Shown: positions 40,179-45,857 of the stretch, piece by piece
How positions within the stretch are numbered: the first letter of the stretch is position 1
Layout: every line of letters starts with the position of its first letter
Assembly: GCA_017411325.1 (NCBI GenBank)
Contig: JAFQQJ010000012.1
Coordinates: forward strand, 1-45,857
Origin: Clostridia bacterium
GTDB taxonomy: Bacteria; Bacillota; Clostridia; CAKSNL01; HGM11501
Direction of reading: 5' to 3'
Length of the DNA: 45,857 nucleotides
Position numbers and translations under genes: made by a program
The notes under the pieces: model-generated
Told to the model about the DNA's origin: nothing
Databases searched by the model: none
Seen by the model: only the letters and a program-made list of their open reading frames with translations

Positions 40179-42116
40179 ATGAGCGAAATCAAAAACAACT
40201 ATGACGAAAGCCAGATTCAGGTGCTTGAAGGACTTGAAGCGGTAAGAAAGAGACCGGGTATGTACATCGGCTCAACTTCAATAAGAGGTCTTCATCACTT
40301 GGTATATGAAATTGTGGATAACTCCATTGACGAAGCATTGGCAGGTTTTTGTACTGAAATTGAGGTTTCACTTAATAAGGACGGCTCCGTAACGGTTAAG
40401 GATAACGGTCGTGGTATGCCTCACGGAATTCATCCTAAAATGGGCATTTCCACCATCGACGTTATTTTTACCGTTCTTCACGCAGGCGGTAAGTTCGGTG
40501 GCGGCGGATATAAGGTATCCGGCGGTCTTCACGGTGTTGGTGCATCCGTTGTTAACGCTCTTTCAAAAAAGCTTGAGGTAAGGGTTCACGACGGAGAAAA
40601 TATATGGTTCCAGTCCTATACAGTAGGTAAGCCCGACGGTGAGGTTCATAAAATAGGAACTACAGATAAGACAGGTACCGAGGTTACCTTCTGGGCAGAT
40701 GATGAAATTTTTGAAGAAACCTATTATGACTATAAGACATTACTTAAGAGACTTCGTGAGCAGGCATTCTTAAACGGCGGTATCAAAATTATTTTCAGCG
40801 ATTTAAGAGGAGAGGAAATAAAAGAAGAAGAGCTTATTTACGAAGGCGGTATCAAAAACTTCGTATCCTATCTTTACAATGAAAGATACGGAAATAAGGA
40901 AAATTCTCTTACAATTCACGATGAGGTTATCTATGTAAAGGGCGAGAAAAACGGCAGTATGGCTGAGGTTGCCATTCAGTGGAACAACGGCTATGAAGAA
41001 ACAATTGAATCCTTTGCAAATAACATATCCACAACGGAAGGCGGTACCCACGAGGTTGGATTTAAGTCATCGCTCCGTAAAGTGCTTGAGGATTATGCAA
41101 GAAAGTACAAGCTTATGAAGGATGATGAGGAATTAACCGGTGAAGACGTTCGTGAAGGTATAATTGCCATCATTTCCGTAAAGCTTGAAGAGCCTCAGTT
41201 TGAAGGACAGACCAAGACAAAGCTCGGTAACTCCGAGATAAGAGGTCTTGTTGAAACAATAGTTAAAGAAAAGCTTGCAGACTTTCTTGAGGAAAATCCC
41301 AATGTGGGAAGAGCAATAATAGAAAAGGCAATGCTTGCATCCCGTGCGAGAATTGCTGCAAGAAAAGCAAGAGAGGCAACAAGAAAAACTCCTCTTGGTA
41401 CAAGCTCACTTCCCGGTAAGCTTGCAGACTGTATAGTAAAGGACCCCACAAAGACAGAGCTTTACATCGTAGAGGGTGACTCTGCGGGAGGAAGCGCCAA
41501 GAGCGGCCGTGACAGTAAATATCAGGCAATACTTTCTCTTTGGGGTAAAATGCTTAACGTTGAAAAGGTTAAGCTTGATAAGGTTTATTCAAATGAAAAA
41601 TTAGTTCCCGTTATCCAGTCACTCGGTACGGGAATCGGTGCAGAATTCAATATAGAAAAGCTCCGCTACGATAAAATAATAATTATGGCCGATGCCGACG
41701 TTGACGGTGCTCACATTCAGACACTTCTTCTCACCTTCTTCTTCAGACATATGTTCCCCCTTGTTGAAGCGGGACATATCTATCTTGCAAAGCCTCCTCT
41801 TTACAAGCTTTCAAGAGGTAAAACTTCAAGAGTTGCCTTCAGCGATGAGGAAAGAGATATAATAAGCGAAGAATTAAAGGCAGGAGACGCTAATGCCAAG
41901 GTTGAAATAAGCAGATACAAAGGTCTTGGTGAGATGGATCCTGAAGAGCTTTGGGAAACCACAATGGATCCCAAAAACAGAATCCTTCTTAAGGTTACAC
42001 TTGAAGATGCAGAGCGCGCAAGCGAAATCTTCAGCGTGCTGATGGGTGAAGAGGTTGAGCCCAGAAGAATCTTCATCGAAGAAAATGCGCAGTACGTAAC
42101 TAACCTTGATATATAA
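40179..42116 (+). CDS. gyrB: DNA gyrase subunit B
   Basis: 645 aa. GHKL ATPase ([55 protein letters not shown]), TOPRIM ([29 protein letters not shown]) and C-terminal [20 protein letters not shown]. With GyrA it adds negative supercoils. Confidence 0.96.
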   Translation: MSEIKNNYDESQIQVLEGLEAVRKRPGMYIGSTSIRGLHHLVYEIVDNSIDEALAGFCTEIEVSLNKDGSVTVKDNGRGMPHGIHPKMGISTIDVIFTVLHAGGKFGGGGYKVSGGLHGVGASVVNALSKKLEVRVHDGENIWFQSYTVGKPDGEVHKIGTTDKTGTEVTFWADDEIFEETYYDYKTLLKRLREQAFLNGGIKIIFSDLRGEEIKEEELIYEGGIKNFVSYLYNERYGNKENSLTIHDEVIYVKGEKNGSMAEVAIQWNNGYEETIESFANNISTTEGGTHEVGFKSSLRKVLEDYARKYKLMKDDEELTGEDVREGIIAIISVKLEEPQFEGQTKTKLGNSEIRGLVETIVKEKLADFLEENPNVGRAIIEKAMLASRARIAARKAREATRKTPLGTSSLPGKLADCIVKDPTKTELYIVEGDSAGGSAKSGRDSKYQAILSLWGKMLNVEKVKLDKVYSNEKLVPVIQSLGTGIGAEFNIEKLRYDKIIIMADADVDGAHIQTLLLTFFFRHMFPLVEAGHIYLAKPPLYKLSRGKTSRVAFSDEERDIISEELKAGDANAKVEISRYKGLGEMDPEELWETTMDPKNRILLKVTLEDAERASEIFSVLMGEEVEPRRIFIEENAQYVTNLDI

Positions 42117-42135
42117 AAAGCGGAGGCTAAAATAA

Positions 42136-44655
42136 ATGGCTAAACAGAAAAAATATGAAGATTCCCATTTTGAGGAATATATAGATACACAAACAATAGT
42201 CAATGTTGATATTGAAAAACGAATGAAGGAGGCTTTCATTGATTATGCAATGAGCGTAATCATAAGCCGTGCTCTTCCCGATGTGCGTGACGGTCTTAAG
42301 CCTGTTCACAGAAGAATTTTATATTCTATGTATGAAGAGCATCTGACCCACGATAAGCCTTTCTTCAAATCCGCTACCACCGTCGGTAACGTTATCGGTA
42401 GATACCATCCTCATGGTGACGCCAGCGTTTATGATGCAATGGTTCGTTTGGCGCAGGATTTCTCCATGCGTTATCCTTTGGTTGACGGTCACGGTAACTT
42501 CGGATCGGTTGACGGCGATCCCCCTGCTGCTTACCGATACACAGAAGCAAGAATGAGCAAGCTTTCCAATGTAATGCTTGAAAACATTGAAAAGAACACC
42601 GTTGACTTTGCTCCCAACTTCGATGAAAAGAGGGTGGAGCCCACCATTCTTCCCACAAGAATTCCCACTCTTTTGATAAACGGAAGTTCCGGTATCGCAG
42701 TTGGTATGGCAACAAACATACCTCCTCATAACCTTACCGAAGTATTAAACGGCGTAATCGCACAGATTGACGATCCCGAAATTACAACGGAAGAGCTCAT
42801 GGAATATATAAAAGGCCCCGATTTTCCCACAAAGGCAACAATTATGGGTAAAAGCGGTATAAGAAGCGCTTATACCACGGGTAAAGGCAAAATTATTGTT
42901 CGTGCCAAGGCTGAAATTGTGGAAAAGAAGGACGGAAGCTATTCCATAGTTGTGACAGAACTTCCTTATCAGGTAAATAAGAAAATGCTGGTTGAGTCCA
43001 TAGTTGACCTTGTAAAGGACAAGAAAATCGAAGGACTTGCCGACATTGATGACCATTCCTCCGACCGTGTCGGTATAAGACTTGACATTTCCTTAAAGAG
43101 AGATGCAAATCCTCAGGTTGTATTAAATCAGCTTTACCGTTTCACCCGTCTTCAGGACAGCTTCTCCGTTAATATGCTTGCAATCTGCGACGGAAAGCCG
43201 AAAACACTGGGACTTAAGGATATTCTTACGCAGTTTATCTCCTTCCAGGAGGAAATCGTTACAAGAAGAACACGCTTTGACCTTGAAAAGGCAGAAGCGA
43301 GAATGCATATACTTGAGGGCTTACGTATTGCCCTTGCCAATATCGATGAAATCATCGATACAATCAGAAATTCCTATGATGATGCCAAGGAAAGACTTAT
43401 GGAGCGCTTTAATATGTCTGAAATTCAGGCGCAGAGCGTTCTTGATATGAGACTCGGACAGCTGCAGAAATTAAACGGCGAAAAAATCGAGGAAGAATAT
43501 AATGCTCTCCTTGAAAAGTGCGAAGAGTACAGACTTATTCTTTCCGACAAGGCAAAGCTTATGGAATTAATCAAGGAAGAGCTTGCTGAAATCCGCGATA
43601 AGTACGGGGATGAGCGACTTACTTCAATCGAGCCCGGTCTTGATTTAATTGACGATGAGGATTTAATTGAGGTTGAGGATTCTGTTTATACCCTTACAAA
43701 CTTCGGTTATGTAAAGAGAGTTCCTGCAGATACCTACAAGGCACAGCACAGAGGCGGCCGAGGTATTTCCGGTCTTCAGACCAGGGAAGAGGATTTTGTA
43801 AAGTATATGTTTACGGCATCCACTCATGACTTTATTCTGTTCTTTACAGACCGTGGAAGGGTTTACAGACTTAAGGGCTATCAGATTCCCGAATCCAGCC
43901 GTCAGGCAAAGGGAAATGCAATTGTTAACCTTCTTCCCATTGAAAAGGATGAAAAGGTAACGGCAATGATTCCCATCAAGGAATTTTCCGAGGATAACTT
44001 CCTTACAATGCTTACCAAAAACGGTATTATAAAGAAGACCTGCTTAGAAGAATACAACACAGCGAGAAAGGGCGGTATCCTTGCAATTGTAATTGATGAG
44101 GATGACGAGCTTATCTCCGTTGAATTAACCGACGGTAACAACGATGTTGTAATCGGAACCCATAACGGCCTTGCAATACGCTTCAACGAAAAGGATGTAA
44201 GAGCTATGGGCAGAGTAACCCGCGGTGTTAAGGCAATTACGCTGCGAAGCGGTGACTATGTAGTTGGTATGGCGCGCGTTGAAGAGGATGCCGAGCTTAT
44301 GATAGTAACAGAAAACGGCTTCGGTAAAAAGTCAGAGTTTGACCTCTTTAAGACTCAGAAGAGAAGCGGTATGGGTATGATAGGCTATAAGGTAACGGAA
44401 AAAACCGGTAAGATTGCGGGTATCACCTCAATCAGGGAAGATGAAGACCTTATGCTTATTGCATCAAACGGCGTAATTATCAGAATGTTCTCAGCCGAAA
44501 TAAACAGCTTGGGCAGAGCAACTCAGGGCGTAACCTTAATGAGAAGCGATGACGGCGCAACCGTAATCGGTATCGCAAAAACTCCTCACGAGGATGAAAA
44601 AGAGGAAGGGACAGAAGAAAACGCTGAAGCTCCCGCAGAGGAAGTAACTGAATAA
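42136..44655 (+). CDS. gyrA: DNA gyrase subunit A
   Basis: 839 aa. Catalytic tyrosine in [11 protein letters not shown], quinolone-determining region [20 protein letters not shown], GyrA-box QHRGGRG (one change from QRRGGRG), six-blade C-terminal domain, acidic tail ([15 protein letters not shown]). 19 bases after gyrB. Confidence 0.96.
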   Translation: MAKQKKYEDSHFEEYIDTQTIVNVDIEKRMKEAFIDYAMSVIISRALPDVRDGLKPVHRRILYSMYEEHLTHDKPFFKSATTVGNVIGRYHPHGDASVYDAMVRLAQDFSMRYPLVDGHGNFGSVDGDPPAAYRYTEARMSKLSNVMLENIEKNTVDFAPNFDEKRVEPTILPTRIPTLLINGSSGIAVGMATNIPPHNLTEVLNGVIAQIDDPEITTEELMEYIKGPDFPTKATIMGKSGIRSAYTTGKGKIIVRAKAEIVEKKDGSYSIVVTELPYQVNKKMLVESIVDLVKDKKIEGLADIDDHSSDRVGIRLDISLKRDANPQVVLNQLYRFTRLQDSFSVNMLAICDGKPKTLGLKDILTQFISFQEEIVTRRTRFDLEKAEARMHILEGLRIALANIDEIIDTIRNSYDDAKERLMERFNMSEIQAQSVLDMRLGQLQKLNGEKIEEEYNALLEKCEEYRLILSDKAKLMELIKEELAEIRDKYGDERLTSIEPGLDLIDDEDLIEVEDSVYTLTNFGYVKRVPADTYKAQHRGGRGISGLQTREEDFVKYMFTASTHDFILFFTDRGRVYRLKGYQIPESSRQAKGNAIVNLLPIEKDEKVTAMIPIKEFSEDNFLTMLTKNGIIKKTCLEEYNTARKGGILAIVIDEDDELISVELTDGNNDVVIGTHNGLAIRFNEKDVRAMGRVTRGVKAITLRSGDYVVGMARVEEDAELMIVTENGFGKKSEFDLFKTQKRSGMGMIGYKVTEKTGKIAGITSIREDEDLMLIASNGVIIRMFSAEINSLGRATQGVTLMRSDDGATVIGIAKTPHEDEKEEGTEENAEAPAEEVTE

Positions 44656-44662
44656 AATAAAG

Positions 44663-44697
44663 TCCGGGGATGGCACAGCCATCCCCGGAATAAAACT
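44663..44697 (+). terminator. Hairpin after gyrA
   Basis: Eleven-base GC-rich stem (44663-44673 with 44679-44689), loop CACAG. The T-tract is poor (AATAAAAC), so it may be a processing or mRNA-stability hairpin. Confidence 0.5.
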
Positions 44698-44755
44698 TAA
44701 AAATACGGGTAAAATGAGCTTATAAAAAAATTTTCAAAAAAATTAAAAAAAAGGC

Positions 44756-44784
44756 TTGACAAAATGAAAAGTTTGTGTTATTCT
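44756..44784 (+). promoter_or_regulatory. Promoter of tRNA-Met and tRNA-Glu
   Basis: TTGACA (44756-44761), 17-base spacer, extended -10 TGT-TATTCT (44779-44784). Confidence 0.7.
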
Positions 44785-44795
44785 AATATGGCTGT

Positions 44796-44872
44796 GGCGG
44801 CATAGCTCAGCTGGCTAGAGCAAACGGTTCATACCCGTTAGGTCGGCGGTTCAAGTCCACCTGCCGCTACCA
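44796..44872 (+). tRNA. tRNA-Met (anticodon CAT)
   Basis: Acceptor GGCGGCA/TGCCGCT (one G-U), D arm GCTC-AGCTGGCTA-GAGC, loop TTCATAC, encoded CCA. G1-U72 pairing and overall sequence fit elongator Met rather than initiator; Ile2 (lysidine) cannot be fully excluded. Confidence 0.93.
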
Positions 44873-44878
44873 TTAAAT

Positions 44879-44953
44879 GGCTCGTTGGTCAAGCGGTTAA
44901 GACACCGCCCTTTCACGGCGGTAACACCAGTTCAAATCTGGTACGAGTCACCA
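44879..44953 (+). tRNA. tRNA-Glu (anticodon TTC)
   Basis: Acceptor GGCTCGT/ACGAGTC, anticodon stem CCGCC/GGCGG with loop CTTTCAC, T arm ACCAG-TTCAAAT-CTGGT, encoded CCA. Six bases after tRNA-Met, so co-transcribed. Confidence 0.94.
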
Positions 44954-44955
44954 GG

Positions 44956-44990
44956 AAAAAAGCGTACTGAAAATTCAGTACGCTTTTTTC
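44956..44990 (+). terminator. Terminator of the tRNA unit
   Basis: Ten-base stem AGCGTACTGA (44961-44970) with TCAGTACGCT (44975-44984), six Ts. Confidence 0.85.
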
Positions 44991-44991
44991 A

Positions 44992-45169
44992 GCGATATAA
45001 ATTCCTGACGGAATTTGCGATATACCTTCGGTGCGATATATTACTGCGTAATGCGATATGTCCCTTCGGGACGAGTTGAAGGAATTTATAGCATATCGCA
45101 ATCGAACAAGGTGAGATTATATCGAATTTGCGAAGCAAATATATCGCACGAGCGTTAGCGAGTATATCA
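44992..45169. repeat. Array of small hairpins separated by GCGATAT / ATATCGC
   Basis: GCGATAT recurs at 44992, 45017, 45033 and 45053; ATATCGC at 45093 and 45141, with variants at 45119 (ATATCGA) and 45163 (ATATCAC). Between them lie short stems: AATTCC/GGAATT, ACC/GGT, TTAC/GTAA, GTCCC/GGGAC, ATTTGC/GCAAAT, each differing in sequence. The two halves are in opposite orientation, so the whole could fold into one large cruciform. Palindromic-repeat element of unknown family, non-coding. 45170-45314 shows nothing further. Confidence 0.8.
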
Positions 45170-45314
45170 CCTAAATATATATGTCATCTAAACCATTCGG
45201 CTCTTCCAGGAAAAAATTAAACCCGTAAATTATACTATTTTTGGGATAAATACATAAATATATGCAATTTTTTTATAAAAATATGCTAAATTTCAAAAAA
45301 AGTTTAAAAAACTC

Positions 45315-45343
45315 TTGCAAAATAGAAAAATGTATGCTATTAT
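45315..45343 (+). promoter_or_regulatory. rpmB promoter
   Basis: TTGCAA (45315-45320), 17-base spacer, extended -10 TGC-TATTAT (45338-45343). Confidence 0.6.
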
Positions 45344-45376
45344 AATGTGTACTGCTACGAAATGGAGGTGTTTTTA

Positions 45377-45565
45377 ATGGCAAAGTGTGATGTTTGCGGA
45401 AAAGGCGTAACATTCGGAATCAGAGTAAGCCATTCTCACAGAAGAAGCAACAGAACCTGGAAAGCTAATGTAAGAACAGTAAGAGCGATTGTTAACGGTT
45501 CTCCCAAGACAATCTCAGTATGCTCACGCTGCCTTCGTTCCGGCAAGGTAGTTCGCGCTGTCTGA
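45377..45565 (+). CDS. rpmB: 50S ribosomal protein L28
   Basis: 62 aa from the ATG at 45377 (GGAGGTG 5-9 bases upstream). MAKCDVCGKGVTFGIRVSHS, KANVRTVRAIVNGSPKTI and CSRC-LRSGKV. Both CxxC pairs are present, so it is the zinc-binding type. Confidence 0.96.
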   Translation: MAKCDVCGKGVTFGIRVSHSHRRSNRTWKANVRTVRAIVNGSPKTISVCSRCLRSGKVVRAV

Positions 45566-45582
45566 TTGAACGAATAAATGAA

Positions 45583-45607
45583 GAACAGGCTATGCCTGTT
45601 CTTTTTT
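45583..45607 (+). terminator. rpmB terminator
   Basis: Stem GAACAGGC (45583-45590) with GCCTGTTC (45594-45601), six Ts. Confidence 0.85.
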
Positions 45608-45652
45608 CTTTTAAACTTTCCATACAGCTTCCGCCAAAGAGTTCCGCCTTTC

Positions 45653-45678
45653 AGAACAGACAAAAGTCTGTTCTTTTT
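45653..45678 (+). terminator. Second terminator hairpin
   Basis: Stem AGAACAGAC (45653-45661) with GTCTGTTCT (45666-45674), then Ts. Its arms share GAACAG with the first, suggesting a degenerated duplication. Confidence 0.7.
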
Positions 45679-45722
45679 AAATCGCCTGAAAAGATAAATT
45701 GACCTATAAAGTAAAATAATTC

Positions 45723-45751
45723 TTGACAAAACTAACTTTATGTGTTATAAT
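45723..45751 (+). promoter_or_regulatory. Consensus promoter of a gene beyond the window
   Basis: TTGACA (45723-45728), 17-base spacer, extended -10 TGT-TATAAT (45746-45751). The leader that follows has a 12-bp palindrome AGAGTTAACTCT (45762-45773), a GGGC/GCCC hairpin (about 45776-45805), a CCACA/TGTGG hairpin (about 45820-45837) and AAGGAGG at 45844-45850, so translation should begin at about 45858. Confidence 0.75.
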
Positions 45752-45857
45752 ATTATACTGTAGAGTTAACTCTGAGGGCGGTATGCGGTTCGAAACGTAT
45801 GCCCTAAAAAAACATTGCCACAGTTTGACAGATGTGGTATACTAAGGAGGGTAAAAA

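Overview
The window looks like the origin region of a low-to-medium GC Firmicutes chromosome, most likely an uncultured anaerobic gut-type Clostridia. Supporting signs are the order rpmH-rnpA-yidD-yidC-jag / mnmE-mnmG-rsmG-noc-soj-parB on one side and dnaA-dnaN-recF-remB-gyrB-gyrA on the other, a DnaD-domain protein next to a DnaI-type helicase loader, strong AGGAGG ribosome binding sites, SLH-domain surface proteins and many promoters of the TTGACA-N17-TATAAT type. No rRNA and no CRISPR array were found. Family names come from reading the translations; no database was searched.

Layout. 1-145: truncated end of an IS3-type insertion sequence. 156-6014: accessory genes (TIM-barrel sugar isomerase, SGNH hydrolase, LRR/SLH/transglutaminase surface protein, polysaccharide deacetylase, and an XRE regulator divergent from two small genes). 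6198-9718: rhamnulokinase downstream of the dnaD-like/dnaI-like pair. 9836-12532: M14 carboxypeptidase, a thioredoxin-reductase-like flavoprotein without the CxxC motif, and a PfkB sugar kinase. 12631-16946: trmB, a DUF554 membrane protein, an orphan solute-binding lipoprotein, tRNA-Thr and a beta-propeller protein. 16969-21165: a sugar locus with an AraC-type regulator, a hydroxypyruvate-isomerase-like protein and two Gfo/Idh/MocA proteins, read divergently and sharing an operator-like motif. 21350-23527: a small island (DMT permease, GNAT, methyltransferase). 23665-24020: a gene remnant and a candidate structured RNA behind upp.

24022-35781 is the left arm of the origin, all on the minus strand and so co-directional with the leftward fork: upp, an SLH protein, parB, soj, two parS sites flanking two 188-bp tandem hairpin-rich repeats, noc, rsmG, mnmG, mnmE, jag, yidC, yidD, rnpA and rpmH. 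oriC lies around dnaA, with DnaA-box clusters at about 35975-36087 and 37430-37469. 36100-44655 is the right arm on the plus strand, including an unannotated 34-codon ORF that exactly fills the remB-gyrB gap. The window ends with tRNA-Met, tRNA-Glu, an array of hairpins separated by GCGATAT, rpmB, and the promoter plus leader of a gene that starts just beyond the last base.

The best candidates for something undescribed are the tandem 188-bp repeats between the parS sites, the GCGATAT hairpin array, the structured RNA behind upp, the probable non-AUG start of rsmG (and possibly yidC), and the small ORF before gyrB.
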